From: an uncultured Pedobacter sp.
GTDB taxonomy: Bacteria; Bacteroidota; Bacteroidia; Sphingobacteriales; Sphingobacteriaceae
Assembly (NCBI RefSeq): GCF_946480185.1
Contig: NZ_CAMLIG010000050.1
Coordinates: forward strand, 1 to 15,560
Reading direction: 5' to 3'
Length of the DNA: 15,560 bases
Positions 1 to 6,628 of the stretch are shown here, one piece after another; positions within the stretch are counted from its first letter, which is position 1, and every line of letters starts with the position of its first letter. Under the pieces are notes generated by a model. That model ran no database searches. It was not told the origin of the DNA and saw only the letters and a list, made by a program, of their open reading frames with translations. Made by a program: the position numbers and the translations under genes.

Positions 1-108
1 CGTGGTTTAACTATTACATCGTAATAAACCGTTAGTAGTTTATTGAAAGGTTAAACATTTCGATAAAATCGAATAAACATATTGAGTACTCGTTGCAAAC
101 GAGCGCCA
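1..108. repeat. Palindrome-ended dispersed element, copy A (left end outside window)
   Basis: Positions 1-112 match 202-313 at a fixed offset of 201 with about 7 mismatches. The copy ends in the hairpin CTCGTTgcaAACGAG followed by cgcc. Inside it are a small palindrome around cgattacatcg (one base changed here) and CGATaaaATCG. The left terminal palindrome seen in copy B would lie upstream of position 1, so this copy is cut by the window edge. No ORF lies in it. The whole gene-free stretch 1-470 consists of this copy, a hairpin, copy B and an imperfect stem-loop. Confidence 0.8.
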
Positions 109-114
109 TTTGTA

Positions 115-140
115 CTCGCTGGAAACGGCGAGGTTTTTTT
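115..140 (+). terminator. Hairpin followed by T-run (terminator-like or repeat hairpin)
   Basis: CTCGC (115-119) pairs with GCGAG (128-132) and is followed by G and seven T. It has the shape of an intrinsic terminator on the plus strand, but no plus-strand gene is visible upstream in the window. Its resemblance to the neighbouring CTCGTT...AACGAG hairpins suggests it may be another member of the same repeat family. Confidence 0.3.
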
Positions 141-175
141 GTTTAAGAAATCCGAGTTTTTAGAGTACTAATCTT

Positions 176-307
176 GCGTTCGTTTTGTAACGAGTGCTTA
201 ACGTGGTTTAACGATTACATCGTAACAAACCGTTAGTAGTTTATTGAAAGGTTAAAGATTTCGATAAAATGGAATAAACATATTGAACACTCGTTACAAA
301 CGAGCGC
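176..307. repeat. Palindrome-ended dispersed element, copy B (complete)
   Basis: About 132 bp. The left end (176-199, gcgttcgttttgtaacgagt...) is an inverted copy of the right end (286-307, ...actcgttacaaacgagcgc) with one indel and a few mismatches, and each end is itself a hairpin. The body is about 94% identical to copy A and shares shorter blocks with copy C near 14807-14954. It contains no ORF. This is a MITE- or REP-type non-autonomous element by inference; no transposase is in the window. Confidence 0.75.
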
Positions 308-344
308 CATTTGGGTCCGAAATTACATGATGCAAATCCAGATT

Positions 345-440
345 CGTCATGCTGATGATAGGAAAGGAATCTCATAAGCAAGGGTTCTCATTCCATCTGA
401 AGACCTATAAGTGTGATGTTTCACTACGTTCAACATGACG
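345..440. repeat. Imperfect long stem-loop downstream of the permease gene
   Basis: CGTCATG (345-351) pairs with CATGACG (434-440), and an inner GGAAT pairs with ATTCC, giving a long imperfect inverted repeat just beyond the 3' end of the minus-strand permease gene. Its outer arms recall the TGTCA...TGACA arms of the stem-loop at 10572-10643. It may act as a 3'-end structure for the permease mRNA or be a dispersed repeat. Confidence 0.4.
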
Positions 441-470
441 GGTTATTAATAGCTTTTTGATTAAAAACGC

Positions 471-2177
471 TCAGTTCTCAACCTTATTCAGCTTACTATT
501 TCTATAGCTATATCCAAAATAAACTGCCATACCAATTGCCAACCAAATCAAAAAGCGCAACCAATTGGTGTAACCTAGCTCAGTCATTAAATAACCACAG
601 CTCAACAATCCCAAGACAGGGATTAGGGATAAGTTTTTGGCGAATGTTAATATTGCCATTGCCAGAGCCAAAACTAGGTATAAATAAAGAGGTAGTTTTT
701 CGCGGATGATTAGCCACCCTCCACTAAAGTCGAAATGGTTTAAGATATCATCGTAAAAGAAAGCAATTCCCAAAGCAAACAATATTGGGACAATATACTT
801 TCCGTTGATGTAAGGCATTTTAAAACGTTTTTTACCGTCATTCATTTGAACGTCTTCTGGCAAAAGTAAAACACCGCCACAAACCAAAACAAAGGCAAAC
901 AAAGTCCCAATACTGGTTAAATCGGTTACTTCGGTTAAATTCATAAATAAAGCAGGAATGGCAACTACAAAGCCGGTAACTACTGTTGCAAAAGCTGGGG
1001 TTTTAAATTTTGGATGAATTCTTGAAAATGCTTTTGGCAATAATCCATCACGGCTCATGCTCATCCAAATTCGTGGCTGACCCATTTGGAAAATCAGCAA
1101 TACGCTGGCGGTAGCAATAACGGCGCTTATGGAAATTACATAACTGATTTTGGTTAGGCCAACTCGCTCAAAAACAAAAGCCAAAGGGTCGGCCACAGCC
1201 AGTTCGCTAAAATTCACCATTCCGGTTAAAACCAGCGCAACTAAAATATAAAGTACAGTGCAAATCACCAGCGAATAAATCATCCCTCTGGGTAAGTCTC
1301 TTTGTGGATTTTCGCATTCTTCTGCCGTGGTAGAAATGGCATCAAAGCCTATGTAAGCGAAGAAAACTCCTGAAACGCCTTTCATCATTCCGCTAAAACC
1401 GTTAGGTAAAAACGGATGCCAATTGGTGGGTGTTACGTAAAAGAAACCAATTGCAATTACCGCTAATACCACCGCAATTTTTAAAATTACCATGGCGTTT
1501 GTGGCTCTTTTGGTTTCTCTAATTCCAACGTAAACTAAAACTGTAATTAAAAACACAATCAGCAAAGCCGGGAAATCGGCAATTAATCTTAACCCTCCAA
1601 TTTTAGGAGCGGTTGTCCAGGCTGTTGCGGCGGTTTGTACGCTATCACTCAATTTGGATAAATTTCCACCATTTGCAATTAAAGATTCGTGGGCTTTATA
1701 AGCGGTAAAATAGTCTAGGGTAAGATATTCGGGTAAACTGATATTAAAGCCTTTGAGCAAATTTACAAAGTAACCGCTCCATGAAATAGCCACTGCGATG
1801 TTTCCAATTGCATATTCCATCAACAAATCCCAACCGATAATCCATGCGATGAGTTCGCCAAAAGAAGCGTAAGCATAAGTATAAGCGCTTCCTGCTACAG
1901 GAATTCGCGAAGCAAACTCGGCATAGCAAAGGGCAGAAAAACCACAGGTAATCGCAGTAAGTACAAATAAAATACTTACTCCAGGTCCGCCATTAAAAGC
2001 TGCTTCGCCTATGGTTGAAAAAATTCCAGCACCTACAACAGCAGCAATCCCCATAAAGGTTAAATCCCTAAAGGTTAAAACTTTGCTCAAAGAACTATGT
2101 TCGCTGTCGCCATAGCCTTCTTCGCTGTCTTTTAAGATTTTATGGATTGATTTTTTTCTGAATAGGTCTTTTTGCAT
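471..2177 (-). CDS. APC-superfamily amino acid permease (CAT-like)
   Basis: Inner-membrane amino acid transporter of about 568 residues. The soluble N-terminus is followed near residue 50 by VVGAGIF, the glycine-rich TM1 motif of APC transporters, then by many hydrophobic helices (about 12-14) to the C-terminus. FFAYIGFDAISTTAEECENP and LPRGM match the cationic amino acid transporter (CAT) group; these are usually annotated as amino acid permease, and the substrate cannot be read from sequence. A polar loop of about 45 residues (roughly 150-195) separates two early helices. A TTG lies two codons upstream (2181-2183), but the in-frame ATG at 2175-2177 is the better start. AAGGA lies about 19 nt ahead, a weak Shine-Dalgarno. 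It follows the LTA-synthase-like gene on the same strand with about 70 nt between; no clear -7 box is seen, so co-transcription is possible. Confidence 0.9.
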   Translation of the reverse strand: MQKDLFRKKSIHKILKDSEEGYGDSEHSSLSKVLTFRDLTFMGIAAVVGAGIFSTIGEAAFNGGPGVSILFVLTAITCGFSALCYAEFASRIPVAGSAYTYAYASFGELIAWIIGWDLLMEYAIGNIAVAISWSGYFVNLLKGFNISLPEYLTLDYFTAYKAHESLIANGGNLSKLSDSVQTAATAWTTAPKIGGLRLIADFPALLIVFLITVLVYVGIRETKRATNAMVILKIAVVLAVIAIGFFYVTPTNWHPFLPNGFSGMMKGVSGVFFAYIGFDAISTTAEECENPQRDLPRGMIYSLVICTVLYILVALVLTGMVNFSELAVADPLAFVFERVGLTKISYVISISAVIATASVLLIFQMGQPRIWMSMSRDGLLPKAFSRIHPKFKTPAFATVVTGFVVAIPALFMNLTEVTDLTSIGTLFAFVLVCGGVLLLPEDVQMNDGKKRFKMPYINGKYIVPILFALGIAFFYDDILNHFDFSGGWLIIREKLPLYLYLVLALAMAILTFAKNLSLIPVLGLLSCGYLMTELGYTNWLRFLIWLAIGMAVYFGYSYRNSKLNKVEN

Positions 2178-2250
2178 GCTCAAGTTTCAACAACAATCCT
2201 TAGCAAAATAAAAATTATTTGATAAATATCTTTTCACAATGTTATATCAA

Positions 2251-4191
2251 TTATTTTGAATACATCCCGTTTTTGTAAAGATAGCTGGCGGTTTGATAAA
2301 ACGCAATGGCTTCTTCTTTAAGCTGTTCGTTTATTTTTTCAGGAATCTGATCTTGATTTTCCAGCACCTTAAATTGATCCACCTTTTTCTGGGGCGAAAG
2401 CACCAATAAATGTCCGTTTTTGTAGTAACCTAATTTTTCATAAGTACTTACAAAAGCCCATCTGTTATTTGGATTAGCGGTAAAAACGTTTCTGCCAAAA
2501 AATTTAGACTGATAGTTGATGTTTAAAAAGCCTAAAATAGTAGGCGCAATATCTACTTGGGCTGTTAACTGGTTAAACACTTGCGGTTTAATAATCTCTG
2601 GCGCATAAATAATCATAGGAATGTGATAGGCGCTAAAAGGCAATTCTGTTTTACCAGCACTTGAGGCGCAATGATCGGCTGTAACAATGAAAATAGTGTT
2701 TTTAAACCAAGGTTTTACTGATGCTTCTTTGATAAATCTGCCAATGGCGTAATCGGTATATTTTACTGCGCCACTTCTGCCTGTGTGCGATGGAATATCT
2801 ATTCTACCGTTCGGGTAAGTAAAAGGACGATGGTTAGAGACTGTCATGATATGGTCGAAAAAGGGTTTGCCTTTTTGATAATTCTTATCTAATTCTTTCA
2901 GCGTAAGCGTAAACAAATCTTCATCGGCTACGCCCCAAATATTTTCATAATGGATGTCTTTTTTATCAATCGCATCTCTATCAATAACCTGATAGCCATT
3001 GGTTCCAAAAAAGGCTTTCATATTATCGAAATAACTATAGCCTCCATAAATATATTGGGTGGTGTATCCTTGATTTTTAAGCAAAGTTCCTAGCGAAAAA
3101 AGATTTTCGTTGTTTGGACGTTTCACAATAGATTCTCCTGGTGTTGGCGGGATAGAAAGCGATAAGGCTTCTAAACCGCGTACAGTCCTTGTTCCAGAAG
3201 CATAAAGATTGTTGAAAAGTAAACCATGGTGCGCTAAACTGTCCATGTTTGGCGTAAGGTTTTCTGTATTGCCAAATATGCCTAAAAAACTAGCGCTTAA
3301 ACTTTCTACACTGATTAAAACAATATTATAAGGTTTTGCAGCGCTTCCGTTGTTGATGTTTCTGAGAAAAGGATTTGTACCTGCTGTTGCCGATGAATCA
3401 TTTTTTAGTAACATTTGCTGCACTATATTGGAAGCTTTTTGTTGATCAATTGTTGCGTAAAATTTGTTGTAATCTAGCTCATTGTTCCAAAATGCTGCCC
3501 CGAAATCATAAATGCCATCACCAGCAAGTTCTACCGCGTATTGATTTTCGCTAAAATTTTTTCCATTGTTGCTGATGAAAAACCACGAGAAAATAGGAAT
3601 ACAAAGTAATGCGCCAGCAAATATTGTTCTTTTGCCAAAACGCACTTCGCTTTTTAGTGATAAGGCGATTGTTTTTCGGAGAAAGTAAAATACGATTAAA
3701 GAAATTAAGGCGATAGCAATAATGATTTTAACCACCGGATAAGATTCCCAGATATTTCCAATTACTTCTGTGGTATAAACTAAGTAATCTACAGCTATAA
3801 AGTTATAGCGTGTTGAAAATTCATCCCAGAAAAACCATTCGGAAACTATATTGAAAAGCAAAAGAAATATAACAGGGATAAAAAAAGCATATAAAAAAAA
3901 CCGATGCCCACGCTTTTTAAACCACTTGTTTGGCATCAGCCAGATGTACAAAACCAATGGAATACAAAAGTATGATGCCATAATGGTATCGTAAAAAAGC
4001 CCGATACTAAAAACACCTAAAATATTGAGAATACTCCAATCAAAACCATTTGCCGACTTTATCAAAAGTGCTGTTCTTGTAATGAACGCAATGCTGATGA
4101 TAATTAAATAAAGTAAAAAAACAGAGCCGAAACGTTTTGAAAGGAGGTTTTTTAACGAAAACCTCAGTCCTGTATTAGAAGAAAATTGCAT
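2251..4191 (-). CDS. LTA synthase / MdoB-like sulfatase-fold membrane enzyme
   Basis: About 646 residues: roughly five N-terminal membrane helices (to about residue 205), then a periplasmic alkaline-phosphatase/sulfatase-fold domain (about 288-575). Family landmarks are visible: NIVLISVESLSA with the metal-ligand Glu (about 296), SGTRTVRG with the candidate catalytic Thr (about 334-336), the SNHRPF motif, and TADH with the Asp-His metal pair (about 506-507). LtaS, MdoB/OpgB and related enzymes move phosphoglycerol or phosphoethanolamine head groups from phospholipid. A Gram-negative bacterium without lipoteichoic acid would use it on a glycan or other envelope acceptor, which is not identifiable here. 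The ATG at 4189-4191 is preferred: an upstream in-frame TTG (4195-4197) lies inside the -7 promoter box, so it could not be translated from that promoter. Confidence 0.88.
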   Translation of the reverse strand: MQFSSNTGLRFSLKNLLSKRFGSVFLLYLIIISIAFITRTALLIKSANGFDWSILNILGVFSIGLFYDTIMASYFCIPLVLYIWLMPNKWFKKRGHRFFLYAFFIPVIFLLLFNIVSEWFFWDEFSTRYNFIAVDYLVYTTEVIGNIWESYPVVKIIIAIALISLIVFYFLRKTIALSLKSEVRFGKRTIFAGALLCIPIFSWFFISNNGKNFSENQYAVELAGDGIYDFGAAFWNNELDYNKFYATIDQQKASNIVQQMLLKNDSSATAGTNPFLRNINNGSAAKPYNIVLISVESLSASFLGIFGNTENLTPNMDSLAHHGLLFNNLYASGTRTVRGLEALSLSIPPTPGESIVKRPNNENLFSLGTLLKNQGYTTQYIYGGYSYFDNMKAFFGTNGYQVIDRDAIDKKDIHYENIWGVADEDLFTLTLKELDKNYQKGKPFFDHIMTVSNHRPFTYPNGRIDIPSHTGRSGAVKYTDYAIGRFIKEASVKPWFKNTIFIVTADHCASSAGKTELPFSAYHIPMIIYAPEIIKPQVFNQLTAQVDIAPTILGFLNINYQSKFFGRNVFTANPNNRWAFVSTYEKLGYYKNGHLLVLSPQKKVDQFKVLENQDQIPEKINEQLKEEAIAFYQTASYLYKNGMYSK

Positions 4192-4194
4192 AAT

Positions 4195-4202
4195 CAAAAA
4201 TA
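4195..4202 (-). promoter_or_regulatory. -7 promoter box for the LTA-synthase-like gene
   Basis: On the minus strand TATTTTTG matches the Bacteroidota -7 consensus TAnnTTTG and is separated from the ATG by only ATT. Transcription would start at or next to the start codon, giving a leaderless or nearly leaderless mRNA. No TTG -33 element is seen at the usual distance, so the box rests on one motif. Confidence 0.45.
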
Positions 4203-4376
4203 AGTTTAAAATTTGAATTAAATCTGAGAGCCTGTTTAAAATTCATCTAATAATTTGTTTTTGGTTTTTTGGCCACAAATCCGTTGATTTTTTTGTGTTT
4301 TTAAGAGACTCAAGAGTGCTAAAGCAATTTTCAAAAGAAATCTGTTACAAAGAATGAGCGCAATGCACTATTTTCA

Positions 4377-5906
4377 CTAGTGTACTACTTTATACGTTGG
4401 GTCTTCAATAATATTCACTTCAATTACATCGCTGGCATTTTGCAATAGCTGGAGACAGTCTGTGCTTAGATGTCGCAGATGGAGTTTTTTGCCTGCTGTT
4501 CTATAACGTTCTGTAAGTTTGTTCAGGCCATCAATCCCAGACATATCTGCAACTTTACTTTCTTTAAAATCGATGATCACTTCGTCGGGGTCGTTTATAG
4601 GATCAAATTTATCTGTAAAATTAGCTACAGAAGCAAAAAATAACGGACCGTATATTTCATAGTGCTTCACGTCGTTTTCATCAGTATACTTACGAGCTCT
4701 AATGCGTTTTGCACTTTCCCAAGCAAAAACCAATGCGGATATAACTACACCAATTAAAACCGCCAAAGCCAAATTATGCAACCAAATAGTAATTATGGCA
4801 ACTAAAATTCCTACAAAAACATCTTGTTTTGGCATTTTGTTGATAATTCTAAAGCTCATCCATTCGAATGTCCCAATGGCAACCATAATCATTACTCCGG
4901 TTAGTGCCGCCATTGGGAGTAAACCAATAACCGGTGCGCCGTATAAAATAATGAGCAAAACGGTTATAGATGCTACAATTCCCGAAAGTCTGGCTTTAGC
5001 TCCGGCTGATAGGTTAACTAATGTCTGCGCAATCATAGGGCAACCGCCCATTCCGGTAAAAAAGCCGTTTAAAATATTTGCAGTACCTTGTGCTAAGCAT
5101 TCTCTATTGCTGTTACCGCGAGTAGCAGTCATTTCATCCACTAAATTTAATGTCAGTAATCCTTCGGTTAAACCTACACCCGCCATTACAAAAGCATAAG
5201 GCGTAATGATTTGGAGTGTTTGAAAGTTAAAAGGAATATTAGGAATGTGGAAAGGAGGGAAGCCTCCGCTTACCGAAGCAATATCGCTTACCGTTTTAGT
5301 TTCGATTCCAAAGCCTAAAACAATCAGAAAAACAACAATTATAGCCACTAATGATGGCGGTACCGCTTTGGTTATCTTTGGAAATAGAAAAACGATGGCA
5401 ATAGTTAAAGCAACCAATCCGGCCATAATTAATAGCGGTTGCCCGCTTAACCAAACGCTTTCGCCATTTACTACGGTTTTAAATTGGTGGATTTGAGCCA
5501 TGAAAATAATTACAGCAAGCCCATTCACAAAACCATACATTACAGATTGTGGAACTAAACGTATAAATTTCCCGAATTTAAAAACGCCCACTAAAATTTG
5601 TACAACCCCAGCCAATGCTACGGTGGCAAAAACATATTCTATGCCATGAGACTGCATTAAAGCGATTAAAACGACCACCGTGGCGCCTGCACCACCAGAA
5701 ATTAATCCCGGTCGACCACCCAAAATAGAGGTAACTAAGCTCATGATAAAAACAGCATATAACCCTGTAAGTGGTGGAAAACCGGCTAAAATAGCAAAAG
5801 ACAAAGATTCTGGCATTATTGTCATGGCTACGGTAAGGCCCGCTAATATTTCGACTTTATAGTCGATTTTTTGAGAAAAATCAAATAAACGTAAATAAGG
5901 ATTCAT
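4377..5906 (-). CDS. SulP-family inorganic anion transporter with STAS domain
   Basis: 509 residues, inner membrane. The N-terminal 400 residues are the SulP transport domain: VAMTIMPESLSFAILAGFPP and GLYAVFIMSLVTSILGGRPG are the TM1-TM3 hallmark region, and further helices follow. The C-terminal part (about 420-500) is a cytoplasmic STAS domain (EVIIDFKESKVADMSGIDGL, then LTERYRTAGKKLHL). SulP proteins carry sulfate, bicarbonate, other anions or dicarboxylates, often with Na+ or H+; substrate is not predictable here, and no cysteine or carbonic anhydrase gene is adjacent. The ATG at 5904-5906 is preceded directly by AAGG. The gene is divergent from the metal-type operon at 6179 and has its own promoter about 130 nt upstream with a structured leader. 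The length is typical and no damage is seen. Confidence 0.92.
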   Translation of the reverse strand: MNPYLRLFDFSQKIDYKVEILAGLTVAMTIMPESLSFAILAGFPPLTGLYAVFIMSLVTSILGGRPGLISGGAGATVVVLIALMQSHGIEYVFATVALAGVVQILVGVFKFGKFIRLVPQSVMYGFVNGLAVIIFMAQIHQFKTVVNGESVWLSGQPLLIMAGLVALTIAIVFLFPKITKAVPPSLVAIIVVFLIVLGFGIETKTVSDIASVSGGFPPFHIPNIPFNFQTLQIITPYAFVMAGVGLTEGLLTLNLVDEMTATRGNSNRECLAQGTANILNGFFTGMGGCPMIAQTLVNLSAGAKARLSGIVASITVLLIILYGAPVIGLLPMAALTGVMIMVAIGTFEWMSFRIINKMPKQDVFVGILVAIITIWLHNLALAVLIGVVISALVFAWESAKRIRARKYTDENDVKHYEIYGPLFFASVANFTDKFDPINDPDEVIIDFKESKVADMSGIDGLNKLTERYRTAGKKLHLRHLSTDCLQLLQNASDVIEVNIIEDPTYKVVH

Positions 5907-5948
5907 CCTTAAAAATTAAAATGTAAAAAATATATGGAATAAATATTT

Positions 5949-5992
5949 CAGCAAGAAATTGCTGGGAATTAGAAGTTTGAGTCTAAACTCAA
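5949..5992 (-). promoter_or_regulatory. Two tandem hairpins in the SulP 5' leader
   Basis: CAGCAAgaaaTTGCTG (5949-5964) and TTGAGTctaaACTCAA (5977-5992) are two perfect 6-bp stems with 4-nt loops, 12 nt apart. They lie in the predicted leader of about 125 nt between the SulP promoter and its ATG. They do not match a riboswitch that I recognise. Confidence 0.4.
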
Positions 5993-6036
5993 GGTGGTGT
6001 CACAGGGCTATTTTGAACAAATTTTATCATCGATTG

Positions 6037-6066
6037 CAAAAGTATAAAAAAAATACTTGCTCACAA
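6037..6066 (-). promoter_or_regulatory. Promoter of the SulP gene (-33/-7)
   Basis: On the minus strand TTG (6066-6064) and TACTTTTG (6044-6037) are separated by 19 nt, the Bacteroidota spacing for TTG and TAnnTTTG. The predicted start is near 6033. The box overlaps a perfect inverted repeat AAGTAT-(7 A)-ATACTT (6040-6058) that could be an operator. Confidence 0.6.
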
Positions 6067-6115
6067 GGTTTTGTAATGGTTTCATTTGATGATACTTAAC
6101 CCAATTGTGTTTTTG

Positions 6116-6145
6116 CGCATTTTAAAAAATGCGGATAATCATAAC
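6116..6145 (+). promoter_or_regulatory. Palindrome and Fur-box-like sequence upstream of the metal-type operon
   Basis: CGCATTTT-aa-AAAATGCG (6116-6133) is a perfect 8-bp inverted repeat. It runs into GATAATCAT (6135-6143), nine consecutive bases of the classic Fur consensus GATAATGATAATCATTATC. The pair lies 20-50 nt upstream of the -7 box, where a repressor or activator would bind. Control by Fur is inference: the second half of the box is degenerate. Confidence 0.35.
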
Positions 6146-6163
6146 ATCCTCTGAGGTAAATTT

Positions 6164-6171
6164 TATATTTG
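6164..6171 (+). promoter_or_regulatory. -7 promoter box of the three-gene operon
   Basis: TATATTTG is an exact TAnnTTTG box ending 7 nt before the ATG at 6179, so the leader would be only a few nucleotides. No good TTG -33 element lies at the normal distance, which would fit an activator-dependent promoter. No further exact TAnnTTTG box occurs in the gaps between the three genes. Confidence 0.55.
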
Positions 6172-6178
6172 CGCAGTT

Positions 6179-6544
6179 ATGTTAAAGCGAACCATTGCTT
6201 TCTTTCTTATTTTAAGTTTAATATCTGCACATTTTACTAAGGTATTTGTATTTGCAGGGTTTGAACTTAACAGAAATTATATTGCAGAAAATCTTTGCGT
6301 AAACAAAGATAAACCCGAATTAAAGTGCCACGGCAAGTGTTTTTTGATGAAAAAACTTGCAGAGGCAGAAAAGAAGCAACAAGCAGATGGACGGGCTCAA
6401 CAGAAAAATCTTTTTCAAGAAATTGCAACAATAAATAACAGTCGGTTTAAATTTATTACTCCTTTAATAGCAGAAATAAATACGCCGTTTATTTCTAACT
6501 ACCAACTCATCAGAGAATTTCCGATTTTCCAGCCACCATCCTAG
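6179..6544 (+). CDS. Small envelope protein with a C-x9-C-x3-C motif
   Basis: 121 residues, no family that I can name with certainty. The first 27 residues are a hydrophobic segment behind MLKR with no clear signal-peptidase site, so it is either an uncleaved anchor or an atypical signal peptide; the rest would be periplasmic. All three cysteines are close together: C40, C50 and C54 in LCVNKDKPELKCHGKCFLMK. With the His and Met beside them they form a plausible metal or disulfide site. A lysine-rich helix follows (about 57-75), and a Pro-rich tail ends the protein. The start is fixed by the -7 box only 7 nt upstream. It is the first gene of the operon with the TonB receptor (84 nt gap) and the PepSY protein. 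From memory, short proteins with a CxGKC-type motif recur ahead of such receptors in Bacteroidota; this was not checked. Confidence 0.75.
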   Translation: MLKRTIAFFLILSLISAHFTKVFVFAGFELNRNYIAENLCVNKDKPELKCHGKCFLMKKLAEAEKKQQADGRAQQKNLFQEIATINNSRFKFITPLIAEINTPFISNYQLIREFPIFQPPS

Positions 6545-6628
6545 CTAATTTTTAAACGTGAGGCTTTTTTATAAGCTCTATTTTATTAATTACAGGGATT
6601 TTATATCCTAAACTTTCACTATTAGAAA

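Noticed and set aside
1..313. Possible CRISPR array
   Set aside because: Only two long copies 201 bp apart, with no short regular spacers and no cas genes.
2181..2183. TTG start of the permease two codons upstream of the ATG
   Set aside because: An ATG two codons later is available and nothing favours the TTG.
4274..4296. Hairpin AAATC-cgtt-GATTT followed by T residues downstream of the SulP gene
   Set aside because: The T-run is on the plus strand, where no gene ends; it does not fit the minus-strand gene.
4314..4322. GAGTGCTAA, half of a CIRCE heat-shock operator
   Set aside because: The partner half TTAGCACTC is missing, and no chaperone gene is adjacent.
4702..5199. 165-codon open frame on the plus strand
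   Set aside because: It lies wholly opposite the SulP gene, has low-complexity composition and no recognisable domain.
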